Positions 28,129 through 36,532 of a stretch of DNA of 64,000 nt are shown in pieces. Source of the stretch: Gammaproteobacteria bacterium (GTDB lineage Bacteria; Pseudomonadota; Gammaproteobacteria; Pseudomonadales; UBA5518); NCBI GenBank assembly GCA_016705365.1, contig JADIYI010000008.1:496001-560000 (forward strand), given 5' to 3'. The notes under the pieces were generated by a model. It saw nothing but the letters and a program-made list of their open reading frames with translations. It made no database searches and was not told the DNA's origin. The first letter of the stretch is position 1, and each line of letters begins with the position of its first letter. The position numbers were made by a program, and so were the translations under genes.

Positions 28129-29226
28129 ATGTCCATACGTCGCCTGCGGATCAGTCAGCTCAGGAATATTCTTGATGCCGAACTCGACCCTGCGCGGATC
28201 AACCTGATCTGCGGCCCCAATGGCAGCGGCAAGACCAGCGTGTTGGAAGCCGTGTTTCTGCTTGGTTCGGGACGTTCGTTCAGGGCGACACGGCTGGAGC
28301 CCGTCATAAATCACGGCGCAAGCCAATGCACGGTTTTCGCTTCAATCGAAGCAAAAGGCGGTGGCGCTCCGGTGGCGATGGGCTTGTCGCGACACCGCGA
28401 CGGCGGATTTGAGGGGCGGATTCAGGGGCAAGCAGTACGCAGTTCGGCAGACCTCGCGCGCAAACTGCCGATACAGCTGATCAACTCATCGACGTTTGAT
28501 CTGCTCGAGGGCGGACCGCGGGTTCGTCGGCAGTTTCTGGATTGGGGCGTGTTCCACGTGGAACAGGGTTTCCACCAGTTGTGGATAGATGTGCACCGGT
28601 GCCTGCGCCAGCGCAACAGCCTGCTGCGGCATGCTAGAATTCCCGCCGATCAGCTGCAGGCATGGAGCCTCCGATTGGCAGCGGCCGCGACGCAGCTCGA
28701 CCTGTTGCGGCATCGTTATTTCGAAGCCTTCCTGCCGGTGTTTCGTCGCACACTGGGAGAGTTGACCGATATCGAAGGTCTCGAACTCGGCTATTTAAGG
28801 GGCTGGGACAAGGGCCGCGAGTTGTTTCAGGTGCTCGACGACCAATTCGAGCGCGATCGCGATCGTGGTTTTACCCAAGCCGGACCGCACAGGGCCGATC
28901 TGCGGGTACGAGTGCGCGGCCTGAGTGCGGACGAGGTACTGTCGCGAGGCCAGCAGAAGCTGGTGGTTTGCGCGATGAAGCTGGCCCAGGGACGCGTGTT
29001 TGCGGCCGCCAATGGTCAGGATTGCGTGTTTCTGGTCGATGATCTGCCTTCCGAGCTCGATCGTCGTCATCGACGGGTGTTGTGCCAGTTGCTCGGAGCG
29101 CTGGAATGCCAGGTTTTTGTGAGCTGTGTCGATGCCACGGACCTCGACGGTTGCTGGGAAGGACTGCCGGGTGGGGTCACCAAAGTGTTTCACGTGGAAC
29201 AGGGCCGTTTCGCCACGCCAGATTGA
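28129..29226 (+). CDS. recF: DNA replication and repair protein RecF
   Basis: A 365-residue SMC-like ATPase that loads RecA at gaps. The Walker A motif GPNGSGKTS is at 29-37, the signature region is LSRGQQKLVVCAMKLAQG, and the Walker B is CVFLVDDLPSELD. The coding sequence carries two parS palindromes, each read as VFHVEQ in the protein, so this gene doubles as a ParB loading site. Confidence 0.97.
   Translation: MSIRRLRISQLRNILDAELDPARINLICGPNGSGKTSVLEAVFLLGSGRSFRATRLEPVINHGASQCTVFASIEAKGGGAPVAMGLSRHRDGGFEGRIQGQAVRSSADLARKLPIQLINSSTFDLLEGGPRVRRQFLDWGVFHVEQGFHQLWIDVHRCLRQRNSLLRHARIPADQLQAWSLRLAAAATQLDLLRHRYFEAFLPVFRRTLGELTDIEGLELGYLRGWDKGRELFQVLDDQFERDRDRGFTQAGPHRADLRVRVRGLSADEVLSRGQQKLVVCAMKLAQGRVFAAANGQDCVFLVDDLPSELDRRHRRVLCQLLGALECQVFVSCVDATDLDGCWEGLPGGVTKVFHVEQGRFATPD
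28550..28565. promoter_or_regulatory. parS site 1 (inside recF)
   Basis: TGTTCCACGTGGAACA, a perfect 16-base palindrome matching the ParB consensus TGTTnCACGTGnAACA. It lies 3 kb from oriC, as expected for parS. Confidence 0.9.
29186..29201. promoter_or_regulatory. parS site 2 (inside recF, 3' end)
   Basis: TGTTTCACGTGGAACA matches the same ParB consensus, differing from a perfect palindrome at one position pair. It lies about 0.6 kb from site 1. Confidence 0.88.
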
Positions 29227-29247
29227 ATCAAGGATAAAGGACTGAAA

Positions 29248-31701
29248 ATGGAAGAAATGGAGCAGATGGGGGCGTCGGAGAACGCAATCGAAGCAAATTA
29301 CGGTGCCGAAAGCATCAAGGTGCTGAAAGGGCTCGACGCGGTGCGCAAGCGTCCGGGAATGTACATAGGCGATACCGACGATGGCACCGGCCTGCATCAT
29401 ATGGTGTTCGAGCTGGTCGATAACTCGATCGACGAGGCGCTGGCCGGCCATTGCAACCAGATCCAGGTCATTCTGCACCCCGATGAATCGGTAACCGTGG
29501 CCGATAACGGCCGTGGAATTCCCACGGATATGCACGAAGAGGGTGTATCCGCAGCCGAGTTGATCATGACAACCCTGCATGCCGGCGGTAAGTTCGGTGA
29601 GGAAACGGGCGGTTACAAGGTTTCAGGCGGTCTGCACGGTGTCGGGGCCTCGGTTGTGAACGCCTTGTCGAAGGAACTTGTGCTGCGTATTCGCCGTGGC
29701 GGCAAGGTTTATGAGCAGATATACCGCCACGGTGTGGCGGATTCGCCGCTGACGGTGGTTGGCGATACCACGTCGCGCGGCACCCAGATCCGTTTCCATC
29801 CCAGTGCCGAGACCTTCCACAACATCGAATTTCACTTTGATATTCTGGCCAAGCGCCTGCGTGAGCTCGCTTTCCTGAACTCCGGCCTCGAGATCCTCAT
29901 GAAAGACGAGCGCTCGGGCGAGGAGGTGCGCTACAAATACGACGGCGGGGTGCTCGCATTCGTCGAGTTTCTGAACCTGAACAAGAACCCCATCAATCGC
30001 CCGCTGCATTTTCGCAGCGAACAAAACGGCATCGGGGTGGAAATCTCGATGCAGTGGAATGATTCTTACCAGGAAAACGTATTCTGTTACACCAACAATA
30101 TCCCGCAGCGCGACGGTGGAACCCATCTGGCCGGCTTTCGTGCCTCGTTGACCCGCAACCTCAACACCTATATCGAAAAGGAAGGGATTGCCGCCAAGGC
30201 CAAGATCTCGACCACCGGCGATGACGCCCGCGAAGGGTTGACCGCAGTCATTTCAGTCAAGGTGCCGGACCCGAAGTTTTCCTCGCAGACCAAGGAGAAG
30301 CTGGTCTCCTCGGAGGTGAAGAACGCGGTCGAACAGGCCATGAACGAGGAATTTGGCGCCTATCTGCTGGAAAACCCGGCCGAGGCCAAGGCGGTGGTGG
30401 GCAAGATGATTGACGCGGCCCGCGCCCGCGAGGCGGCGCGCAAGGCGCGCGAACTGACCCGCCGCAAGGGTGCGCTCGATATTGCCGGCTTGCCCGGCAA
30501 ACTGGCCGATTGCCAGGAAAAGGACCCGGCCCAGTCCGAATTGTTCCTGGTCGAGGGTGATTCGGCTGGCGGCTCGGCAAAGCAGGGCCGTGACCGGCGT
30601 ACCCAGGCCATCCTGCCGCTGAAAGGCAAGATCCTGAACGTCGAGAAAGCGCGCTTCGACAAGATGCTCGGTTCACAGGAAATCGGCACGCTGGTTACCG
30701 CGATGGGTTGCGGCATCGGTAGTGACGAATTCAACGCCGACAAGATGCGTTATCACCGCATCATCATCATGACAGACGCCGATGTGGATGGCTCGCACAT
30801 CCGCACCCTGCTGCTGACCTTTTTCTTCCGCCAGATGCGCGAGTTGATCGAGCGCGGCTATATCTACATCGCCCAGCCGCCGCTCTACAAGATCAGCAAG
30901 GGCAAGCAGCAGCAGTATCTCAAGGACGACGATGCGCTGAACCAGAACCTGACCCAGTCCGCGCTGGAAAACGCCGCGCTGCACGTAAATCGTGAAGCGC
31001 CTGGCATCAGCGCAGAGGCGCTCGAGTCGCTGGTGAGCAACTTCCGCCGGGTGATTCGCATCATCGAGCGCATGTCACGCATTTACCCGTACCGCGTGCT
31101 CGAAGAAATGATGCATATGCCGCATCTCGACCTGGAGTATCTCGGCGATCGCGCGCGACTGGACGAGTGGCTGCTGGCGATGGGCGAGCGTTTCAGCGGG
31201 GATCATCGCTCGGGCGATGATCGCTTTCATTTCTATTCCCACGAGGACGAGGAACGTCATCAATCGCTGCCGGCCGTGGAAGTGATCAGCCATGGCGTCG
31301 GAACGCATTATGTGTTTTCCCGCGATTTCTTGATGTCGGGCGAATACCGCGAAATTACTGGTCTGGGCCAAACCCTGGCTGGCCTGATCGAGGCTGACGG
31401 CTTCGTGCGTCGCGGCGAACGCGAGCAGGCGGTCGAGACCTTTGGCGATGCGCTGGAATGGCTGATGGGAGAGGCGCGCAAGGGCTACTCGATACAGCGC
31501 TACAAGGGTCTCGGCGAGATGAACCCCTCGCAGCTCTGGGAAACCACCATGGACCCCGAGTCACGGCGGCTGCTGCGCGTCACGATCGAAGATGCCTTTA
31601 CCGCGGACCAGATGTTCACCACCCTGATGGGTGATCACGTGGAACCGCGGCGCGAGTTCATCGAGAAAAACGCTTTGGCGGTTTCGAATCTGGATATTTG
31701 A
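29248..31701 (+). CDS. gyrB: DNA gyrase subunit B
   Basis: An 817-residue ATPase subunit of gyrase. The GHKL ATP site shows VFELVDNSIDEALAG, VADNGRGIPTDMHEE and the GGLHGVGASVVNALS loop. The Toprim domain has EGDSAGGSAKQGRDRRTQ with Glu436 and MTDADVDGSHI. The C-terminus (YKGLGEMNPSQLWETTM) contacts GyrA. The family norm in Gammaproteobacteria is about 800 residues. AAAGGA precedes the chosen ATG. Confidence 0.98.
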   Translation: MEEMEQMGASENAIEANYGAESIKVLKGLDAVRKRPGMYIGDTDDGTGLHHMVFELVDNSIDEALAGHCNQIQVILHPDESVTVADNGRGIPTDMHEEGVSAAELIMTTLHAGGKFGEETGGYKVSGGLHGVGASVVNALSKELVLRIRRGGKVYEQIYRHGVADSPLTVVGDTTSRGTQIRFHPSAETFHNIEFHFDILAKRLRELAFLNSGLEILMKDERSGEEVRYKYDGGVLAFVEFLNLNKNPINRPLHFRSEQNGIGVEISMQWNDSYQENVFCYTNNIPQRDGGTHLAGFRASLTRNLNTYIEKEGIAAKAKISTTGDDAREGLTAVISVKVPDPKFSSQTKEKLVSSEVKNAVEQAMNEEFGAYLLENPAEAKAVVGKMIDAARAREAARKARELTRRKGALDIAGLPGKLADCQEKDPAQSELFLVEGDSAGGSAKQGRDRRTQAILPLKGKILNVEKARFDKMLGSQEIGTLVTAMGCGIGSDEFNADKMRYHRIIIMTDADVDGSHIRTLLLTFFFRQMRELIERGYIYIAQPPLYKISKGKQQQYLKDDDALNQNLTQSALENAALHVNREAPGISAEALESLVSNFRRVIRIIERMSRIYPYRVLEEMMHMPHLDLEYLGDRARLDEWLLAMGERFSGDHRSGDDRFHFYSHEDEERHQSLPAVEVISHGVGTHYVFSRDFLMSGEYREITGLGQTLAGLIEADGFVRRGEREQAVETFGDALEWLMGEARKGYSIQRYKGLGEMNPSQLWETTMDPESRRLLRVTIEDAFTADQMFTTLMGDHVEPRREFIEKNALAVSNLDI

Positions 31702-31728
31702 GTCATTTGCCGGGCGCCTCAAAGCACA

Positions 31729-31757
31729 AACAAGCGCTCCACGGAGGAGTGCTTGTT
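31729..31757. terminator. Hairpin after gyrB
   Basis: A 12-bp stem (AACAAGCGCTCC pairing with GGAGTGCTTGTT, one G.T pair, 5-base loop) 28 bases past the gyrB stop. An A-rich rather than T-rich tract follows on the plus strand, so its efficiency as an intrinsic terminator is doubtful. Confidence 0.5.
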
Positions 31758-31806
31758 CCTAAAAAAATAATAACATATTGATTTTAAAGAAAATAATAGG
31801 GGATGT

Positions 31807-31826
31807 GCGCTTTCTGAAGAAAGCGC
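31807..31826. terminator. Hairpin between gyrB and the TetR gene
   Basis: A perfect 8-bp stem (GCGCTTTC, TGAA loop, GAAAGCGC) 11 bases beyond the stop of the TetR gene, followed on the minus strand by a T-rich stretch after about eight bases. It probably ends the tetR transcript. Confidence 0.45.
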
Positions 31827-31837
31827 CTCATCGCTTG

Positions 31838-32515
31838 CTAGGCAATCAACCGCTCGACCCCGTCCAGCAACATCGCCTTCAGGGTTGTGCGCGATCGCCG
31901 TTTGTGGACCCCGCGTGAATTGCCCAGCGTGATCCATCCGCCGAGGATCAGGGTGAGAACCTGGAAGGCGGTGGCGGTGCAGCGATTCGCGTCCCAGTCC
32001 GGGTGAATGGCTCCGATCAGGCCGGTGTAGTAAAGGTTCACGCTTTGGTACCAGCGGTCGCGCAGGGCGCGAAATTGCGGGCTGCGCGCCCCGTAGGCCG
32101 CAGCCTCGAAATAATAGACGTCTTCCACATCGAGTATCTGCTGGTAATGCAGCGCGACGCTGTCGATCAGCAGCGTGCGTGGATCCGACGAGGTGGCCGC
32201 CATCCTGATGTTGAGCAAATGCTGCAGGCGCTCGATGCCGGTCGAGAAAAATGCGAAAAGCAGTTCCTCCTTGGTAGGAAAATAATGCCGTACCGCGCTT
32301 TGCGTGACCTTGGCGCGTTTCGCTATCGCCTCCTGCGATGCGGCACCAATCCCTTCCGAGATCACGATCTCGTAAGTTGCATTCATGATCGCCTGCAGGG
32401 TCCTGCGGCCCTTCGGGTAGCGCGCACGGCGCAGGAAGCTGTTCTCTACATCGAGGGTCTGGTTCGGCATGGGACGACGTTGCATCAGTTGCGACATGGG
32501 CATTCTAGCGCGCAT
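31838..32515 (-). CDS. TetR/AcrR-family transcriptional regulator
   Basis: About 225 residues from the ATG at 32515. Other in-frame ATGs at 32503, 32497, 32485 and 32470 are possible, and none has a strong ribosome binding site. The N-terminal helix-turn-helix reads RRTLQAIMNATYEIV, then SQEAIAKRAKVTQSAVRHYFPTKEELLFAFF as the classic TetR recognition unit (read in two parts). The C-terminal ligand domain is helical and has no recognised specificity. It is transcribed away from the dioxygenase gene. A perfect palindrome between the two (32648-32662) is a likely operator. By position, it probably represses itself and the dioxygenase/transporter pair. Confidence 0.85.
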   Translation of the reverse strand: MRARMPMSQLMQRRPMPNQTLDVENSFLRRARYPKGRRTLQAIMNATYEIVISEGIGAASQEAIAKRAKVTQSAVRHYFPTKEELLFAFFSTGIERLQHLLNIRMAATSSDPRTLLIDSVALHYQQILDVEDVYYFEAAAYGARSPQFRALRDRWYQSVNLYYTGLIGAIHPDWDANRCTATAFQVLTLILGGWITLGNSRGVHKRRSRTTLKAMLLDGVERLIA

Positions 32516-32647
32516 CACGTCGAGCGGCAGGCTGTCGTGAATTCCCGCCGACCAGGCACAACGCCAAGGGTTCGGCACATACAGCGTGAATACGTTGTTT
32601 ATGAAGGCCGCTTGCGCTAGCATCGTCAAAATTTCAACAAGAGCCGG

Positions 32648-32662
32648 GGTCACGATGTGACC
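32648..32662. promoter_or_regulatory. Palindromic operator candidate for the TetR regulator
   Basis: GGTCAC, GAT, GTGACC is a perfect 6-3-6 inverted repeat in the space between the divergent tetR and dioxygenase genes, 98 bases from the dioxygenase start. TetR-family operators are usually such palindromes between divergent genes. The assignment is inference. Confidence 0.6.
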
Positions 32663-32760
32663 ATCTCGTGCGTCTTTTCCGCGCACGACGCAAAGCCGGC
32701 TACGCGGGCCGCGAATCACCCGGCAAATCGGCCACGCAGGATCAACACCAGGAGTATTCG

Positions 32761-33675
32761 ATGAACACACCATCGACCACGGCTCGGGCTGACGCGCCGG
32801 TATTCAGGCATTTCGCGGTAACCGCGGTGACGCCGCGGATCGGCGGGATGATCGAGGGCCTGCACCTGTCCGAACTGAACGACGAGTCGGCAGAAGAGCT
32901 GCGTCAGGCGTTGTGGCATTACGGCGTGCTGTTTGCGCGCAGGCAGAACCTGACGCCGGACCAGCAGAAGAAGGTGGCCTTGTACTTCGGTGAAGAGCTG
33001 GAGAAACATTCCTTCGCCCCGACGCTTGCGGACCAGGGGCACCCGGAGGTGCTGCTGATCGAGAAGTACGCGTCGGACAAGGCCAAGACCACCACGGATA
33101 TCTGGCACCACGACGTGACCGCGCGCAAGCACCCGAACATCATGTCCATTCTGCAGGCCGTAGAAGTACCGTTTGGTGGCGATACCATGTGGTCGAGCGC
33201 CACGGCCGCCTACGACAGCCTGCCTTATGCGCTGAAACTGCTGTTCCTGAATCTCGATATCGACCATGACGCTGCCTACTTGGTATTGCGCCACGATTTC
33301 GGTGACGCCAGCACCGCCGCGGAAAAAATGCTGAAGCTCGGCGAATCGAATACCCATCCGGCCGTCGTCAACCATCCGTTCACCGGCCGACTTGGTCTTC
33401 TTGTCGGCAATGCTTATCCCAAAAGAGTGCACGGATACACGGCGGAAATGAGCGAGCTGATTCTGAAAATCGCCAACGAATTGCCGAAAATCCCCGAGTT
33501 CCAGGTGCGTTATCAGTGGGGCAAGGGTGATGTGGCCATATGGGACAATTTTGGAACCACGCACTATGGCGTCACCGCGGATCTGGGTAACCAGGCGCGC
33601 CGTCTGCACCGCGTGGCGGCCTGGTCAAAAACGTCACCCCAACACTGGACCGGGAAAGAGCTGTTCGCGAACTGA
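32761..33675 (+). CDS. TauD/TfdA-family Fe(II)/2-oxoglutarate dioxygenase
   Basis: A 304-residue cytoplasmic oxygenase. The iron-binding facial triad can be read as His116 and Asp118 in DIWHHDVTA and His283 in RRLHRVAAW, with WDNFGTTHYGV preceding it, all conserved in TauD (taurine) and TfdA (2,4-D) enzymes. An AGGAG site precedes the ATG at 32761. The frame is open upstream of it but without family similarity. Relatives hydroxylate sulfonates, aryloxyacetates, alkyl sulfates or carnitine precursors, so the substrate is open. It is followed by an MFS transporter on the same strand, which suggests uptake plus oxidation of one compound. Confidence 0.9.
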   Translation: MNTPSTTARADAPVFRHFAVTAVTPRIGGMIEGLHLSELNDESAEELRQALWHYGVLFARRQNLTPDQQKKVALYFGEELEKHSFAPTLADQGHPEVLLIEKYASDKAKTTTDIWHHDVTARKHPNIMSILQAVEVPFGGDTMWSSATAAYDSLPYALKLLFLNLDIDHDAAYLVLRHDFGDASTAAEKMLKLGESNTHPAVVNHPFTGRLGLLVGNAYPKRVHGYTAEMSELILKIANELPKIPEFQVRYQWGKGDVAIWDNFGTTHYGVTADLGNQARRLHRVAAWSKTSPQHWTGKELFAN

Positions 33676-33748
33676 TGCAGATGCAAGCCTGATCGACGAT
33701 TCTGCGGGCGCGAAGCGCAACCACCACCCAACACCGGAAGCACAACCC

Positions 33749-35047
33749 TTGAGCGGACAACACAATACGCGCGAGCAAGCGCCGGTTTCGAGTCCAGGTT
33801 TGAGTCGGGCGTACGTGTGGCTGGTGTTTGCCCTGGTCTTCGGGTTGATGCTCTCGAACTACATGTCGCGGCAGGTCGTCACTGCGGTATTTCCGTTCCT
33901 GAAGGCGCTGTGGGGACTGTCGGATACCCAGCTCGGTTCGCTGGTCAGCATCGTGGCACTGACGGTCGGCGTGCTGACCGTGCCGATCTCGCTGCTGGTG
34001 GATCGTCACGGGCGGGTGATCGGGGCAACCCTGATGGCCCTGGTGTGGAGCGCCGCCACCATCGTCGGTGGCATGGCAGCCAGTTTCATGCTGTTGCTGT
34101 TGGCGAGAATACTGCTCGGGGTTGCTCAGGCAGGTTTTGGCAGTGCCGGTGGTGCGATCCTGCTGGGCGTATTTCCGCCCCGTCTGCATTCCACCGTGAT
34201 GGGCGCCTTTCTTGCCGCGGGTTTGTTTGGATCGGTGCTGGGTGTCGCGCTTGGCGGCCTGGTTGCGAGCAGTTATGGCTGGCGCAGCGCTTTCTTCGTG
34301 ATCGGCGCCATAGGTTTGCTGCTCGCGGTGCTGTTCCGGCTGGTGGTGCGAGAGGCAAGGCAATCAGGCGCCGCGAATGCTGAACCCGCACCTTCGCGGA
34401 TGGCACTGGGCGAGGTGGTACGCGCGCTGTTTTCCGCTCGCACCGCAATATACCTGTACCTCGGTTGCGGACTGCAAATGTTCACGGTCGGCGCGACGCT
34501 GGCGTGGATACCGAGCTTCCTCAATCGCTACTACGGCATGGACCCCGGCGAAGCGGGCCTCAAGGCCGGCATGCTGGTGCTGGTCTCCGCGGTCGGCATG
34601 AGTCTCGGGGGCGGGATCGTTGACTGGCTTTCGCGTGCTGCGCCCGGTCGCAAGCTGGGCATCACCGCCGGCTATGCCGGTGGCACCACGCTGTTGTTTA
34701 TCATCGCGTTCTCGCTGGCACCCGGTGCTGTGCAGATGGTGTTGATCACGCTCGGCATGTTTCTCTCGGGTGCTCACAGCGGACCCTCGACCGCGATCGC
34801 CACCGAGGTCAATGATCCGCGTATCCGTGCCACGGTCATGGCAACCGTTGCGCTGGCGATCAGCCTGCTGGGAATGGCACCGGGACCGTTCATCACCGGG
34901 CTCATTGCCGACAGCAGCAGCCTGCAGCAGGCGATGACCGTCATGCCGGCAGCGAGCCTGCTGGCGTGCCTTAGTTTTCTGCTTGCCCGTCGTCACTATG
35001 CCGCCGATGCGAAGCGCTTCCAGACCGAAAACTCCAGCCTCGAGTAG
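33749..35047 (+). CDS. Major facilitator superfamily transporter
   Basis: A 432-residue inner-membrane protein with about 12 hydrophobic segments (AYVWLVFALVFGLMLSNYM, LVSIVALTVGVLTVPISLL, ILLGVAQAGFGSAGGAILL and others) and the MFS loop DRHGR between helices 2 and 3. No ATG fits. TTG at 33749, nine bases after GGAAG, is chosen, and later GTG starts would remove the first helix. It resembles the aromatic-acid and hexuronate branch of MFS carriers only in a general way. It lies 73 bases downstream of the dioxygenase and is probably co-transcribed. Confidence 0.85.
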   Translation: MSGQHNTREQAPVSSPGLSRAYVWLVFALVFGLMLSNYMSRQVVTAVFPFLKALWGLSDTQLGSLVSIVALTVGVLTVPISLLVDRHGRVIGATLMALVWSAATIVGGMAASFMLLLLARILLGVAQAGFGSAGGAILLGVFPPRLHSTVMGAFLAAGLFGSVLGVALGGLVASSYGWRSAFFVIGAIGLLLAVLFRLVVREARQSGAANAEPAPSRMALGEVVRALFSARTAIYLYLGCGLQMFTVGATLAWIPSFLNRYYGMDPGEAGLKAGMLVLVSAVGMSLGGGIVDWLSRAAPGRKLGITAGYAGGTTLLFIIAFSLAPGAVQMVLITLGMFLSGAHSGPSTAIATEVNDPRIRATVMATVALAISLLGMAPGPFITGLIADSSSLQQAMTVMPAASLLACLSFLLARRHYAADAKRFQTENSSLE

Positions 35048-35145
35048 GATCACGAATCCGTCCGGACCTCGCGCCGTCGCTCCCTCCTGATCGGGCGGGT
35101 CGGGCCTACTGTCAGTTTCACCCTGAAGCGCGAATACCGCGAACC

Positions 35146-35167
35146 GACCCCCTGTCGCGGGGGGGTC
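35146..35167 (+). promoter_or_regulatory. C-run/G-run palindrome 1, upstream of thiolase
   Basis: Five Cs, six bases (TGTCGC) and seven Gs, flanked by GA and TC so that GACCCCC pairs with GGGGGTC. It ends 61 bases before the thiolase start. TATTCT begins 21 bases after the G-run and could be a -10, which would place the palindrome at the -35. The same layout recurs at 41433 and 46304. Confidence 0.55.
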
Positions 35168-35226
35168 AAGCCGCGGGCCGCGGCGTTATTCTTCGAACGT
35201 GAACTTGAGTCCACGCGGGAAGCCAG

Positions 35227-36480
35227 ATGACCACGATCCCCGTCTATATAGCGGGCATCTCCATGACGGCATTTGGCCGCCATCTCGAGCGCCCGGTACA
35301 CGACCTGGCACGCGAGGCGCTCGAAGGCGCTCTGCGGGACGCTTGCTGCGCGGCTTCCGACATCGGGGTCGCGATATATTCCGGCATGACGCAGGGTTGC
35401 CTGCAAGGACAGCGTTCGATCCCTGGGCAGGTGGTATTCAGCCGGATTGGCATCGATTCGATCCCGATTTTCAATGTCGAGAACGCCTGCGCCTCGGGTA
35501 GCACGGCCGTTCATCTGGCGATCCAGAGCCTGCGCGCGGGCAGTACCGATGTCGCACTGGCCCTGGGGGCCGAGAAAATGAATGTGCTGGACAAGGCAAT
35601 GGCGCTGTCGTTGTTCGAGTCGGGTTGGGATGTTTCGCGCACCGAGGAACACTGCCAGGCGCTGCTGCGCATGGGCGAGCTTGCCGCGATGGCGCCAGAC
35701 CCGGAGCCGACCGGCGTTCAAGGCCAATTCATGGCCCTCTATGCCGGTCTCTGCCGCCTGTACATGAAGACACGCGGAACCACGCAACGACAGATCGCGG
35801 CCGTCGCCGCAAAGAACCACGCTCACTCAGTGCACAACCCCTGCTCGCAGCTTCGAAAGAGCTACACCGTCGAGGAAATCCTCGCCGCGCCCCCGGTCAG
35901 TTACCCGCTGACGCGTCCGATGTGCGCGTCGCTGGCCGACGGCGCCGCCGCTGCGATCCTGTGTACCGAGGATGGGCTCGAGCGCATCGGCGCCGATCGC
36001 AAGCGCTGTATCCGCATTGCCGCGAGCGTGATGCGCAGCTTCGGGCATCGCCGGATCGATCAACCTGAATTGGACGTGGGTCGGCTTGCGGCGAATCAGG
36101 CATACGAGCAAGCGGGTCTCGGTCCGCGGGACATGGATGTGGCCGAGGTGCATGAAGCCTCGTCGATGGGCGAGATCATACAGGTCGAGAATCTCGGTTT
36201 TGCCTATCTTGGGGAAGGTGGCGTGGCCGCGGAGCGCGGCGAGTTTTCCCTCGGCGGGCGCCTTCCGGTCAACCCCTCGGGCGGTTCCGAATCAAAAGGC
36301 AACCCGCTCGGTGCGACGGGGATTGGTCAGTTGTACGAACTGACCACCCAATTGCGCGGCGAAGCCGGAGCGCGCCAGGTTCCGCGAGCGCGCCACGCCA
36401 TTCAGCAAAACGGTGGCGGTCTGCAGGGTATCGAGGACGCTGCCGTGGCCATTCACATTCTGAGCAGGGCATGCGCATGA
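35227..36480 (+). CDS. SCP2-type thiolase (acetyl-CoA acyltransferase-like), catalytic His replaced
   Basis: A 417-residue thiolase-fold enzyme. The nucleophile Cys88 lies in NVENACASGST, and later blocks are HEASSMGEI (His309) and SGGSESKGNPLGATG. In thiolases the last block reads GHP with a catalytic His. Here residue 359 is Asn (GNP), and the HDA motif has become HEA. The close paralogue at 58353 keeps both. Activity may therefore be altered. SCP2-type thiolases shorten CoA thioesters of sterol side chains, branched acids or aromatic acids, often with a DUF35 partner, which is absent here. The C-run/G-run palindrome precedes it and a GST-like gene follows, 52 bases on. Confidence 0.85.
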   Translation: MTTIPVYIAGISMTAFGRHLERPVHDLAREALEGALRDACCAASDIGVAIYSGMTQGCLQGQRSIPGQVVFSRIGIDSIPIFNVENACASGSTAVHLAIQSLRAGSTDVALALGAEKMNVLDKAMALSLFESGWDVSRTEEHCQALLRMGELAAMAPDPEPTGVQGQFMALYAGLCRLYMKTRGTTQRQIAAVAAKNHAHSVHNPCSQLRKSYTVEEILAAPPVSYPLTRPMCASLADGAAAAILCTEDGLERIGADRKRCIRIAASVMRSFGHRRIDQPELDVGRLAANQAYEQAGLGPRDMDVAEVHEASSMGEIIQVENLGFAYLGEGGVAAERGEFSLGGRLPVNPSGGSESKGNPLGATGIGQLYELTTQLRGEAGARQVPRARHAIQQNGGGLQGIEDAAVAIHILSRACA

Positions 36481-36532
36481 GCATTGCTGCGCATGCCCCA
36501 AAATCATCCGATCATCTGCAAAGGAGATGAAA

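Noticed and set aside
31627..31645. Possible third parS near the gyrB 3' end (CACGTGGAACC)
   Set aside because: Only one half matches the ParB consensus. The left arm has several mismatches.
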